DNA of 64,000 nt from Streptococcus mitis bv. 2 str. SK95. Lineage in GTDB: Bacteria; Bacillota; Bacilli; Lactobacillales; Streptococcaceae. The stretch covers positions 1 to 64,000 of the forward strand of contig NZ_AFUB01000005.1 of NCBI RefSeq assembly GCF_000222705.1, read 5' to 3'. Of the stretch, positions 25,623 through 33,563 are shown one piece after another. Under the pieces are notes generated by a model. It did not search any database. It was not told where the DNA came from and saw only the letters and a list, made by a program, of their open reading frames with translations. The position numbers and the translations under genes are program-made. Positions within the stretch are counted from its first letter, which is position 1. Each line of letters opens with the position of its first letter.

Positions 25623-27002
25623 ATGTTATTCAAATCTTTTTTGGAAAAAATCAAGACGACGCTGGGACGTTTGTCGCCAGCCCGTCGCATCTTTTTAAGT
25701 TTTGCCTTAGTTATCTTCTTAGGCTCGCTTCTTTTAAGCCTCCCCTTTGTGCAAGCAGCAACGTCACAAGCGACCTACTTTGACCATCTCTTTACGACTG
25801 TGTCTATGGTTTGTGTGACAGGGCTCTTTACCCAGCCGGTAGCCTCTACTTACAATATCTGGGGCCAGTTGATCTGTATGCTCTTGATCCAGATCGGTGG
25901 TTTGGGGCTTATGACCTTTATTGGAATCTTTTATATCCAAGGCAAGCAAAAGCTCAGTCTTCGTGGCCGTGAGACCATTCAAGAAAGTTTTGGTTATGGA
26001 GAAACCCAGTCTCTAAAGGACTTCATCCGCTCAATCTTTCTGACGACTTTTCTGGTGGAAGGGATTGGTGCCGTTCTCTTAAGTTTTCGCTTTATTCCGG
26101 AATTTGGCTGGGGGCGAGGGATATTAACCTCTATCTTTTTGGCTGTTTCAGCTTTCTGTAATGCTGGATTTGATAATTTTGGAAGTACGAGTTTGGTAGC
26201 CTTTCAAACGGATCCCTTAATCAATCTAGTGATTGCAGGATTGATTATCACGGGGGGACTAGGATTTATGGTCTGGTTTGACCTAGCGACCCAGTTTGGG
26301 AAAAAGAAAAAACGCCGTCTGCGCTTCCATACCAAGCTGGTTCTCTTTTTAACTGCGGGAATTCTGATCTTTGGAACAGTATCGACTCTCTTAATTGAGT
26401 GGAACAATTCTGGGACGATTGGAAATCTTAGTTTCCCAGAAAAACTGCTGGTTAGCTTTTTCCAGACCGTCAGCATGAGAACGGCAGGATTTGCTTCAAT
26501 TGACTACACACAGGCTCGACCGGTGACCTTGTTCATCTATATCCTACAGATGTTTCTGGGAGGGGCACCTGGAGGGACAGCAGGAGGGCTCAAGATTACG
26601 ACCTTCTTTGTCTTGTTGGTCTTTGCCCGCAGCGAACTATTGGGCTTGCCTCATGCCAATGTGGCTCGGAGGACCATTGAACCCCGAACCGTGCAAAAAT
26701 CTTTCAGTGTCTTTATTATCTTCTTGCTAACTTTCTTGCTGGGCTTGATCCTGCTAGGAATAACAGCAGAGGGAAATCCGCGCTTTATCTACCTCATGTT
26801 TGAGACCATTTCAGCCCTTGCGACAGTTGGAGTGACGGCAAATTTAACGCCGGAGTTAGGTAAGTTAGCCCTCAGCATCGTTATGTTGTTGATGTTTATC
26901 GGCCGTATTGGTCCCTTGACACTACTGGTCAGTGTAGCGGAATACCAGCCAGACAAGAAAGATACGATTCACTATATGAAAGCAGATATCACTATCGGAT
27001 AA
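25623..27002 (+). CDS. Potassium uptake protein, TrkH/KtrB family
   Basis: A 459-residue polytopic membrane protein of the Trk/Ktr/HKT superfamily, with four membrane-pore-membrane repeats whose filter glycines fall in VSMVCVTGLF, VSAFCNAGFDNFGS, VSMRTAGFAS and ISALATVGVT. It conducts K+ (often Na+-dependent) with the cytoplasmic KtrA ring. There is no clear Shine-Dalgarno before the ATG; a TAGAAT box ends 6 nt upstream, so the message may be nearly leaderless or coupled to the preceding gene. The regulator gene follows after 13 nt. Confidence 0.93.
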   Translation: MLFKSFLEKIKTTLGRLSPARRIFLSFALVIFLGSLLLSLPFVQAATSQATYFDHLFTTVSMVCVTGLFTQPVASTYNIWGQLICMLLIQIGGLGLMTFIGIFYIQGKQKLSLRGRETIQESFGYGETQSLKDFIRSIFLTTFLVEGIGAVLLSFRFIPEFGWGRGILTSIFLAVSAFCNAGFDNFGSTSLVAFQTDPLINLVIAGLIITGGLGFMVWFDLATQFGKKKKRRLRFHTKLVLFLTAGILIFGTVSTLLIEWNNSGTIGNLSFPEKLLVSFFQTVSMRTAGFASIDYTQARPVTLFIYILQMFLGGAPGGTAGGLKITTFFVLLVFARSELLGLPHANVARRTIEPRTVQKSFSVFIIFLLTFLLGLILLGITAEGNPRFIYLMFETISALATVGVTANLTPELGKLALSIVMLLMFIGRIGPLTLLVSVAEYQPDKKDTIHYMKADITIG

Positions 27003-27015
27003 GAAAGGAAGAACG

Positions 27016-27681
27016 ATGTCAGATCGGACAATTGGAATTTTAGGCTTGGGAATTTTTGGGAGCAGTGTTTTGGCTGCCCTAGCCAAGCATGACATGAATA
27101 TCATTGCTATTGATGACCACGAGGAGCGCATTAATCAATTTGAACCTGTGCTGGCGCGAGGGGTAGTTGGAGATATCACGGATGAAGAACTCCTTCTATC
27201 AGCGGGGATTGACACCTGTGATACCGTAGTTGTCGCAACGGGGGAAAATCTAGAGTCCAGTGTTCTTGCGGTTATGCACTGCAAGAGTCTAGGAGTGCCG
27301 ACCGTCATTGCCAAGGTCAAAAGCCATACAGCTAAAAAGGTGTTGGAAAAAATTGGCGCAGACGCAGTCATTTCACCAGAGTTTGAAATGGGGCGCTCTT
27401 TGGCGCAGACCATCCTCTTTCATAACAGCGTAGACGTCTTTCAGTTGGACAAGAATGTATCGATTGTCGAGATGAAAATCCCCCAATCATGGGTAGGTAA
27501 AAGCCTCAGTCAGTTGGATTTACGTGGGCGATACAACCTCAATGTACTTGGTTTTCGTGCCTACGAAAATGCTCCTCTGGATGTCCAATTCGGACCCAAT
27601 GACCTCTTGCAGGCAGATACCTATATCATGGCAGTCATTAATAACCAACATTTGGATACGCTAGCAGAGCTGAGTGAGTAG
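27016..27681 (+). CDS. KtrA/TrkA-family potassium uptake regulator
   Basis: 221 residues. The RCK_N domain has the Rossmann motif GILGLGIFGSSVLAALAKHD, then IAIDDHEERIN and VVATGENLESSVLA. RCK_C covers about 140-221 (VSIVEMKIPQSWVGKSLSQL). It forms an octameric gating ring for the KtrB channel; streptococcal homologues of this pair (CabP) bind c-di-AMP. AAAGGAAG precedes the ATG. Confidence 0.92.
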   Translation: MSDRTIGILGLGIFGSSVLAALAKHDMNIIAIDDHEERINQFEPVLARGVVGDITDEELLLSAGIDTCDTVVVATGENLESSVLAVMHCKSLGVPTVIAKVKSHTAKKVLEKIGADAVISPEFEMGRSLAQTILFHNSVDVFQLDKNVSIVEMKIPQSWVGKSLSQLDLRGRYNLNVLGFRAYENAPLDVQFGPNDLLQADTYIMAVINNQHLDTLAELSE

Positions 27682-27746
27682 GAAAGGAAGGGCTACTCTC
27701 TTTTTCAATGATTAATGAGTCAATATAAGTATTTTATAAGAGGGAT

Positions 27747-27800
27747 TTAAGAAAAATTTTAACTTTTTCTTAATCCTTTTTAATTTTAGGAGATTATACT
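27747..27800 (+). promoter_or_regulatory. pavB promoter with phased TTAA motifs
   Basis: TATACT at 27795-27800 is the -10; there is no good -35 at the normal distance. TTAA occurs at 27747, 27759, 27770 and 27780, about one helical turn apart, immediately upstream. This fits an activator-dependent promoter with phased half-sites, and the OmpR-type regulator encoded just downstream of pavB is the obvious candidate. Binding is inferred. Confidence 0.5.
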
Positions 27801-27837
27801 AGAGTCATCAAAAAAAGAAAGTTCTGAGGAGAATCCT

Positions 27838-29925
27838 ATGAAATTCAATCCAAATCAGAGATATACTCGTTGGTCTATTCGCCGTCTCAGTGTCGGTGTT
27901 GCTTCAGTTGTTGTGGCTAGTGGCTTCTTTGTTCTAGTCGGTCAACCAAGTTCTGCACGTGCTGACGTCGTCAATCCAACTCCTGCTCAAGTCGTGCCAG
28001 ACGTTGCTTCCGTGAGTGGAAAAAGCGACCTGCCAGTAGATGTTCTCAAAAAAGCAGTCGATGTAACTCTTCCTTCAGAACAGTCTGTTCCAACACCTAA
28101 AACAAGTTTGGATGCTACAGACTCTTCAGAAAAAGCGGATGCCGATGCCAAAGAGCCAGTAGTGGCACTAAAAGAAGAAGTGCAAGCCAAACCTGACTCT
28201 AAGAAACAAACAGAAGATGCAGTTAAACCTGTGGAAAGTCCTGCATCTACAGTTTCTGGGCAAGACCGTGAAGTCAGTGAAGCGCAGCCAGCAACCGCTC
28301 CAGCTGAAGTGCAAAAAGGTGTGGCTGACAACACCAAAGATACAGTAGATGTCCCAGCTTCTTACTTGGATAGAGCTAATTTCCCAGGACCATTTACAGC
28401 TGGTGTCAATCAAGTCATTCCATACGAATTCTTCGCTGGTGATGGCATGTTGACTCGCCTTATCTTGAAAGCATCTGATAAGGCTCCATGGTCAGACAAC
28501 GGCTCAGCTAAAAATCCTGCTCTCTCACCAGTAGAGAAATTGGGCAAAGGTCTTTACTTCTACGAAGTAGACTTGGCAGGCACTCAAGGAAAATCAGATA
28601 AAGAGCTGCTTGACCTCTTGAAACAAAATGGTACACAAAGCTATAAAGCTACCATCAAGGTGTACGGTTCAAAAGACGGCAAGCCTGACTTAACTAATCT
28701 GGTAGCGACTAAAGATTTGGATGTTAACTTGAATGGTTTGACCACTCCAGCTGAAGTGCAAAAAGGTGTGGCCGACAATACCAAAGACACAGTAGATGTC
28801 CCAGCTAGCTACCTTGACAAAGCCAATTTCCCAGGTCCATTCACAGCTGGTGTCAACCAAGTTATTCCATATGAATTCTTCGCTGGTGATGGTATGTTAA
28901 CTCGTCTTATCTTGAAAGCATCCGACAAGGCTCCGTGGTCAGACAACGGAACAGCTAAAAATCCTGCTCTCCCACCAGTAGAGAAATTGGGCAAAGGCCT
29001 TTACTTCTATGAAGTGGATTTAGCAGGCACTCAAGGAAAATCTGACAAAGAGTTGCTTGACCTCTTAAAACAAAACGGCACACATAGCTATAAAGCTACC
29101 ATCAAAGTGTACGGTGCAAAAGACGGCAAGCCTGACTTAACTAATCTGGTAGCGACTAAAGATTTGACTGTTAATTTGAATGGTTCGACCACACCGACTC
29201 AGGTTAAAGACTCTGTTGTTAACAATGTCAAAGACATGATTGATGTTCCAGCTAGCTATCTTGAAAAAGCAAATGTTCCAGGTCCATTCTTGGCAGGTGT
29301 CAACCAAGTTATTCCATACGAAGCTTTCGGTGGTGATGGCATGTTGACTCGCCTCTTGTTAAAAGCTTCCGACAAAGCCCCATGGTCAGACAACGGAACA
29401 GCTAAAAATCCTGCTCTATTGCCACTTGAAGGCTTGGCTAAAGGCCAATATTTCTACGAAGTGGATTTGAATGGCAACACGACAGGCAAAGAAGGACAAG
29501 CCCTTCTAGACCAACTTCGTTCCAATGGCACTCACACTTACCAAGCTACTGTCAAAGTGTATGGTTCTAAGGATGGCAAACCTGATTTGACCAATCTGAT
29601 TGCTACTCGTCAAGTAACGATTCAGCTTCGTGGAAAAGAAATGGCGACAATACCATCTCAACAAGGTCAGATGAATACGAAGCCTTCTGAAACAGGCTCT
29701 ACAGGTACGACTGAGGGTATGATGGGTACAAATCACCATATGTCAGATATGAAAGTAGATCAATCAGCTTCTAGCCCAATGGCTAATATGATGAAAAAAG
29801 ATGATAAAGCGATGCTACCAAATACTGGGGAAGCTAAAACGGCTACAGCTGGACTTGGTATCTTTGGTCTAGCCTTGGCAGGTCTTGTTGGACTTTTGGG
29901 TTTGACAACCAAACGAGAAGATTAA
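27838..29925 (+). CDS. pavB: PavB-like surface adhesin with three SSURE repeats, LPXTG-anchored
   Basis: 695 residues. A YSIRK-type signal peptide (YTRWSIRRLSVGVASVVVAS) is cleaved near SARAD. A Ser/Thr/Lys/Glu-rich stalk runs to about 150. Three SSURE repeats of about 149 residues start near 153, 302 and 451 (NFPGPFTAGVNQVIPYEFFA, SDKAPWSDNG, LTNLVATKDL). Repeats 1 and 2 are nearly identical; repeat 3 is diverged. A His/Met-rich linker (MGTNHHMSDMKVDQ) precedes LPNTG, a hydrophobic helix and a KRED tail for sortase A. SSURE repeats bind fibronectin and plasminogen in pneumococcal PavB. Next to rr08/hk08, as in pneumococcus. Confidence 0.92.
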   Translation: MKFNPNQRYTRWSIRRLSVGVASVVVASGFFVLVGQPSSARADVVNPTPAQVVPDVASVSGKSDLPVDVLKKAVDVTLPSEQSVPTPKTSLDATDSSEKADADAKEPVVALKEEVQAKPDSKKQTEDAVKPVESPASTVSGQDREVSEAQPATAPAEVQKGVADNTKDTVDVPASYLDRANFPGPFTAGVNQVIPYEFFAGDGMLTRLILKASDKAPWSDNGSAKNPALSPVEKLGKGLYFYEVDLAGTQGKSDKELLDLLKQNGTQSYKATIKVYGSKDGKPDLTNLVATKDLDVNLNGLTTPAEVQKGVADNTKDTVDVPASYLDKANFPGPFTAGVNQVIPYEFFAGDGMLTRLILKASDKAPWSDNGTAKNPALPPVEKLGKGLYFYEVDLAGTQGKSDKELLDLLKQNGTHSYKATIKVYGAKDGKPDLTNLVATKDLTVNLNGSTTPTQVKDSVVNNVKDMIDVPASYLEKANVPGPFLAGVNQVIPYEAFGGDGMLTRLLLKASDKAPWSDNGTAKNPALLPLEGLAKGQYFYEVDLNGNTTGKEGQALLDQLRSNGTHTYQATVKVYGSKDGKPDLTNLIATRQVTIQLRGKEMATIPSQQGQMNTKPSETGSTGTTEGMMGTNHHMSDMKVDQSASSPMANMMKKDDKAMLPNTGEAKTATAGLGIFGLALAGLVGLLGLTTKRED

Positions 29926-29955
29926 GATTCAAACCACTTAAACATTAGGGAAAAT

Positions 29956-29989
29956 AGTGTTATACTAAAGCAAGTATAACACTGTTTTT
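29956..29989 (+). terminator. Terminator after pavB, overlapping the rr08 promoter region
   Basis: AGTGTTATACT and AGTATAACACT form an 11-bp perfect stem followed by GTTTTTAT. The left arm contains TATACT at 29961-29966, which could also serve as the -10 of the response-regulator gene, so one palindrome may be both terminator and promoter. Confidence 0.8.
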
Positions 29990-30005
29990 ATCGAAGGAGT
30001 GTCAG

Positions 30006-30704
30006 ATGAAAAAGACAATTTTGCTGGTTGATGATGAGATAGATATTCTAGATATTCAAAACCGCTATCTTATACAGGCAGGTTACGATGTTTTGGTCGC
30101 CCATGATGGTAAGGAGGGATTAGAACTTTTCAGAAAAAAATCTATCGACCTCATTATCACAGATATCATGATGCCCAATATGGACGGTTATGATTTTATC
30201 AGTGAAGTTCAGTATATCGCTCCGGATCAACCCTTCCTCTTTACAACTGCTAAGACAAGCGAACAGGATAAGATTTATGGATTAAGTTTGGGGGCAGATG
30301 ATTTTATAGTCAAACCCTTTAGCCCACGCGAATTGGTTTTAAGAGTGAATAATATCTTGCGTCGCCTTAGCCGTGGAGGAGAGACAGAACAGATCGAGTT
30401 TGGTGACTTAGTGATCAACCATGTGACTCATGAGGTTCGCATTGGGGATCAACCTTTGGAATTGACAGTAAAATCCTTTGAACTTCTATGGGTATTAGCC
30501 AGCAATCCTGAGAGAGTCTTTTCAAAGACGGAACTTTACGAGAAGGTATGGCAAGAGGACTATGTGGATGATACCAATACACTCAATGTTCATATCCATG
30601 CTTTGAGGCAAGAGTTGACCAAGTATACAAATTCAAATGCTCCTGCTATCAAAACTGTCTGGGGTTTGGGCTATAAGATGGAAAGACCAAGAGGTAGAAA
30701 ATGA
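30006..30704 (+). CDS. rr08: OmpR-family response regulator (RR08/SaeR-like)
   Basis: 232 residues. Receiver domain with LLVDDEID, phospho-acceptor Asp53 (IITDIMMP) and VKPF. The C-terminal winged helix is complete (LTVKSFELLWVLASNPERVF, YVDDTNTLNVHIHALRQEL, IKTVWGLGYKME). By neighbours (pavB upstream, kinase and rpsD downstream) it matches pneumococcal TCS08, a SaeRS-like system controlling PavB and other surface proteins. AAGGAG precedes the ATG; the stop overlaps the kinase start by 4 nt. Confidence 0.9.
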   Translation: MKKTILLVDDEIDILDIQNRYLIQAGYDVLVAHDGKEGLELFRKKSIDLIITDIMMPNMDGYDFISEVQYIAPDQPFLFTTAKTSEQDKIYGLSLGADDFIVKPFSPRELVLRVNNILRRLSRGGETEQIEFGDLVINHVTHEVRIGDQPLELTVKSFELLWVLASNPERVFSKTELYEKVWQEDYVDDTNTLNVHIHALRQELTKYTNSNAPAIKTVWGLGYKMERPRGRK

Positions 30705-31735
30705 AATTAAAAAACTATATTTTAGTGGGGTATCTAGTGTCGACTCTACTAACGATTTTGGTCGTTTTCTGGGCAGTCCAACGAATGTTGATTGAGAAAA
30801 GTGAAGTTTACTTTCTAGTTGGCATGACCTTGATTGCTAGTTTCATTGGCGCTGCAGTGAGCATCTTTCTTTTGTCGCCTGTGTTCTCTTCTCTGAAATA
30901 TTTGAAAAAACAAGCTCAGGATATAGCCAGCAAGGATTTCAGCACAGAAATTGAAACCAAAGGCCCATTAGAATTTCAAGAGCTAGGTCAGGCTTTTAAT
31001 GACATGTCCCACAATTTGCAAGCTACCTTTCAATCACTTGATGAGAGCGAGCAAGAAAAGAGAATGATGATTGCGCAGCTCTCTCACGATATTAAAACTC
31101 CCATTACCTCCATTCAGGTTACTGTGGAGGGAATTCTAGATGGAGTGATTAAGGAAGAGGAGCGGCTCCACTACTTAACCACGATTGGTCGGCAAACTGA
31201 GCGTCTAAACAAGCTAGTGGAGGAATTGGATGTTTTGACTCTCAATACACAACCTCAAGATACTGCTGATGAAGAAGTCGAAGAGGTCTTTTTAGATCAG
31301 TTGTTGATTGAGTCAATGAGTGAATTTCAACTCCAGATTGAACAAGAGGAGCGGGATGTTTACATTCAAGTGTCACCTGAGTCAGCGAAAATCAAGAGCC
31401 ATTCTGACAAACTTTCTCGCATTCTGGTCAATTTGTTAAACAATGCCTTTAAATATTCAGAACCAGGAACCAGAATCGAGGTTCTTGCCCAATTAACAGA
31501 ACAAGAGCTGAGAATCAGTGTGAAAGACGAGGGTCAAGGGATCCATTCTGAGGATTTGGAAAAGATCTTTAAACGGCTTTATCGTGTAGAAACTTCGCGC
31601 AATATGAAGACAGGTGGACATGGATTAGGACTTGCGATTGCAAGAGAATTAGCCCATCAGCTTGGTGGCGAAATCACAGCAGAAAGTCAATATGGCTTAG
31701 GAAGCAAGTTTACATTCAGCCTTAATTTGAAATAA
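30701..31735 (+). CDS. hk08: Sensor histidine kinase (HK08/SaeS-like, intramembrane-sensing)
   Basis: 344 residues. Two N-terminal membrane helices (about 8-28 and 37-61) are separated by only about eight residues, so there is almost no extracellular sensor, the layout of SaeS-type intramembrane-sensing kinases. HAMP follows, then the DHp His129 (IAQLSHDIKTPITSIQ) and an ATP-binding domain with ILVNLLNNAFKYSE, KDEGQGI, and GGHGLGLAIARELAHQLGG. Paired with the adjacent regulator. Confidence 0.9.
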   Translation: MKLKNYILVGYLVSTLLTILVVFWAVQRMLIEKSEVYFLVGMTLIASFIGAAVSIFLLSPVFSSLKYLKKQAQDIASKDFSTEIETKGPLEFQELGQAFNDMSHNLQATFQSLDESEQEKRMMIAQLSHDIKTPITSIQVTVEGILDGVIKEEERLHYLTTIGRQTERLNKLVEELDVLTLNTQPQDTADEEVEEVFLDQLLIESMSEFQLQIEQEERDVYIQVSPESAKIKSHSDKLSRILVNLLNNAFKYSEPGTRIEVLAQLTEQELRISVKDEGQGIHSEDLEKIFKRLYRVETSRNMKTGGHGLGLAIARELAHQLGGEITAESQYGLGSKFTFSLNLK

Positions 31736-31749
31736 AGTCGTAAAATCCC

Positions 31750-31778
31750 TTTACAAATCTAGCTTTTCATGGTATAAT
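31750..31778 (+). promoter_or_regulatory. rpsD promoter
   Basis: TTTACA (31750-31755), a 17-bp spacer and TATAAT (31773-31778), followed by a leader of about 150 nt before rpsD. Confidence 0.8.
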
Positions 31779-31785
31779 AGCCTTT

Positions 31786-31910
31786 GTGTGAAATAGCAGC
31801 AGGAAAGCATGAAGCTCGTCAACAGGTGTCTTATGACAAGTAACCTTGGCTGTTTAGGCGAAGGGCATCTGCACGAATCAGGGCTTTCTAAGTGACTATT
31901 TCCACCGAAA
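31786..31910 (+). ncRNA. Structured 5' leader of rpsD, probable S4 autoregulatory element
   Basis: The leader is long and GC-richer than other untranslated regions here. GAAATAG near its start pairs with CTATTTC near its end, and inside that GAAAGC pairs with GCTTTC; local hairpins include TGTC/GACA and CCTT/AAGG. This closed multibranch shape fits ribosomal protein S4 leaders, in which S4 represses its own mRNA. The assignment is from structure and position only. Confidence 0.55.
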
Positions 31911-31937
31911 TATTATTTATATCAGGAGGACATACAC

Positions 31938-32549
31938 ATGTCACGTTATACAGGACCATCTTGGAAACAAGCTCGTCGCCTTGGCCTTTCACTTACAGGT
32001 ACAGGTAAAGAATTGGCACGTCGTAACTACGTACCAGGACAACACGGACCAAACAACCGTTCTAAATTGTCAGAATACGGTTTGCAATTGGCTGAAAAAC
32101 AAAAACTTCGTTTCACTTACGGTGTAGGTGAAAAACAATTCCGTAACTTGTTCGTACAAGCTACAAAAATCAAAGGCGGAATCCTAGGTTTCAACTTCAT
32201 GCTTCTTTTGGAACGTCGTTTGGATAACGTTGTTTACCGTCTTGGCCTTGCGACTACTCGTCGTCAAGCTCGTCAATTCGTAAACCACGGTCATATCCTT
32301 GTTGACGGAAAACGTGTTGATATCCCATCATACCGCGTAACTCCAGGTCAAGTAATCTCAGTTCGTGAAAAATCATTGAAAGTTCCAGCTATCCTTGAAG
32401 CAGTAGAAGCTACTCTTGGACGTCCAGCATTCGTATCATTCGACGCTGAAAAATTGGAAGGTTCATTGACACGCTTGCCAGAACGCGACGAAATCAACCC
32501 AGAAATCAACGAAGCACTTGTCGTTGAATTCTACAACAAAATGCTTTAA
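31938..32549 (+). CDS. rpsD: 30S ribosomal protein S4
   Basis: 203 residues, full length. N-terminal [20 protein letters not shown], the S4 RNA-binding domain at about 93-155 ([40 protein letters not shown]), and the C-terminal VEFYNKML. It lacks the zinc cysteines of some S4 versions (C-minus form). Binds 16S rRNA early in 30S assembly. Codon use is strongly biased, as expected for high expression. AGGAGG precedes the ATG. Confidence 0.98.
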   Translation: MSRYTGPSWKQARRLGLSLTGTGKELARRNYVPGQHGPNNRSKLSEYGLQLAEKQKLRFTYGVGEKQFRNLFVQATKIKGGILGFNFMLLLERRLDNVVYRLGLATTRRQARQFVNHGHILVDGKRVDIPSYRVTPGQVISVREKSLKVPAILEAVEATLGRPAFVSFDAEKLEGSLTRLPERDEINPEINEALVVEFYNKML

Positions 32550-32647
32550 TTTTAAGAAATATCTTACAGAAAGCCTACAACAGTGGGCTTTTTGCTTTGT
32601 CTTAAAACGTTGATTTCTGGGTTTGCTTAGATATTTGCTAGATTGAT

Positions 32648-32683
32648 TTCATAGCCGTTTCAAAGAATGAGACGGCTTTTTTG
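32648..32683 (+). terminator. Terminator downstream of rpsD
   Basis: AGCCGTTTC and GAGACGGCT form a stem followed by TTTTTT. A weaker AAAGCC/GGGCTTTTT hairpin lies closer to the rpsD stop (about 32570-32598). Two tandem stops insulate rpsD from the opposing small-RNA array. Confidence 0.75.
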
Positions 32684-32702
32684 GCGTTCTCTTTTTAGAG
32701 GC

Positions 32703-32802
32703 AAAAAAGAAGCATGACTCTCCCACAGCTATAGAGCTTTTGGGCGGGAAAACCATGCTTCTTTCTTGACTTAATTATACATCTTCTTGATTTTGAAATC
32801 AA
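32703..32802 (-). ncRNA. Small RNA gene A of tandem array, with promoter
   Basis: Read on the minus strand. Promoter: TTGATT (32797-32802), 17-bp spacer, TATAAT (32774-32779). The RNA would run from about 32767 to 32703. An outer stem of 11 bp (AAAGAAGCATG/CATGCTTCTTT) encloses a second stem TTCCCGC/GTGGGAG and an apical hairpin AGCT/AGCT, and ends in TTTTTT. No ribosome site or reading frame is seen. Last of four copies with the same design. Confidence 0.7.
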
Positions 32803-32899
32803 ATAAAGGTGACCCACCGCCTCCACAGTAAGCTGTTTCATGGGCGTTAGACCACCTTTACCTTAAGCTAATTATAACTCAAAAAAATTTCTAGTACAA
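32798..32899 (-). ncRNA. Small RNA gene B of tandem array, with promoter
   Basis: Minus strand. Promoter: TTGTAC (32894-32899), 17-bp spacer, TATAAT (32871-32876). RNA from about 32864. Outer stem TAAAGGTG/CACCTTTA, inner pairing ACGCC with the GGCGGT region, apical hairpin ACAG-CTTA-CTGT. The 3' end (CACCTTTATTTG) reaches the -35 box of gene A. It shares TGAAACAG in the apical 5' arm with gene C. Confidence 0.65.
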
Positions 32900-32921
32900 G
32901 TATAATCGGAGGTTAGCGATT

Positions 32922-33031
32922 ATAAAAAATAGAGGTGTCCCACCTCCTACTGCAGAATGAACTGTTTCAAGGGGAGATGGAAAACCTCTATCCGTTAATT
33001 TAATTATAGCCTAAAAAACTAACTGACGCAA
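32922..33031 (-). ncRNA. Small RNA gene C of tandem array, with promoter
   Basis: Minus strand. Promoter: TTGCGT (33026-33031), 17-bp spacer, TATAAT (33003-33008). RNA from about 32996 to 32922. Outer stem ATAGAGGT/ACCTCTAT, inner stem CCATCTCC/GGAGGTGG (one wobble), apical CAG-TTCATT-CTG, then TTTTTT. The stem sequences differ from genes A and B but the pairing is kept. Confidence 0.7.
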
Positions 33032-33064
33032 GAATATTAAAGGCACATCCTTTGGAGTAATCGA

Positions 33065-33165
33065 AACAGTAAAAGGAACTGACTTAGGCGCCGACCTAAA
33101 ATAGGTCATTGGGTGCAAACCAGTCCCTTTTATTTAAGTATACAATATTTTTACAAAAAAAGCAA
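33065..33165 (-). ncRNA. Small RNA gene D of tandem array, with promoter
   Basis: Minus strand. Promoter: TTGCTT (33160-33165), 17-bp spacer, TATACT (33137-33142). RNA from about 33130. Outer stem AAAAGGGACTG/CAGTTCCTTTT (one mismatch) and apical hairpin GACCTA-TTT-TAGGTC. The middle pairing is less clear than in genes A-C. First copy of the array. Confidence 0.6.
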
Positions 33166-33305
33166 GGTAGCAGGTTAGTCTAATGGAGTGCTTGTTGTAC
33201 TTTAGCAAAGAAGGTGTGCTATAATGCTTTTAACAGGAACTAAAAGCCATTAGTAAATAACTAATATTGGGTCATATTGTTCTGCTGTTAGAGAGAAGGA
33301 ACTCA

Positions 33306-33488
33306 ATGAAACTATGGGAATATGTTGATAAAAATGTTCGCCTTATTTTAGAAGATGGGACCTACATCAAGGGTAGGGTGGTTGATTAATTTGACGGTTA
33401 TGCTTTAGATGCTCTTGACGAATTAGTCATAGATGATCGCTCATATCCTGAAGATATTATCAAGGAAATAAAAATTATTAGAGCTTAG
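33306..33488 (+). pseudogene. Sm-like small protein gene broken by one stop codon
   Basis: 60 codons, MKLWEYVDKNVRLILEDGTY... to KEIKIIRA, with an in-frame TAA at 33387-33389. The intact paralogue at 34480 has Tyr at the matching place (VEDYCD against VVD-stop-FDG) and the one at 33564 has Phe, so a single base change in a TAT or TAC codon explains it. AGAAGGA precedes the ATG. First of three related genes in the cluster. Confidence 0.75.
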
Positions 33489-33563
33489 TTCAACCTAGGC
33501 GATTTTATCGACTAACTATAAAAAGTATAAGAACTATCGAAAAAATAGCAGAGAGGAAAATAA

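Noticed and set aside
32700-33170. Retron or CRISPR-like array
   Set aside because: The units are structured but not identical repeats with spacers, and no reverse transcriptase or Cas gene is present.
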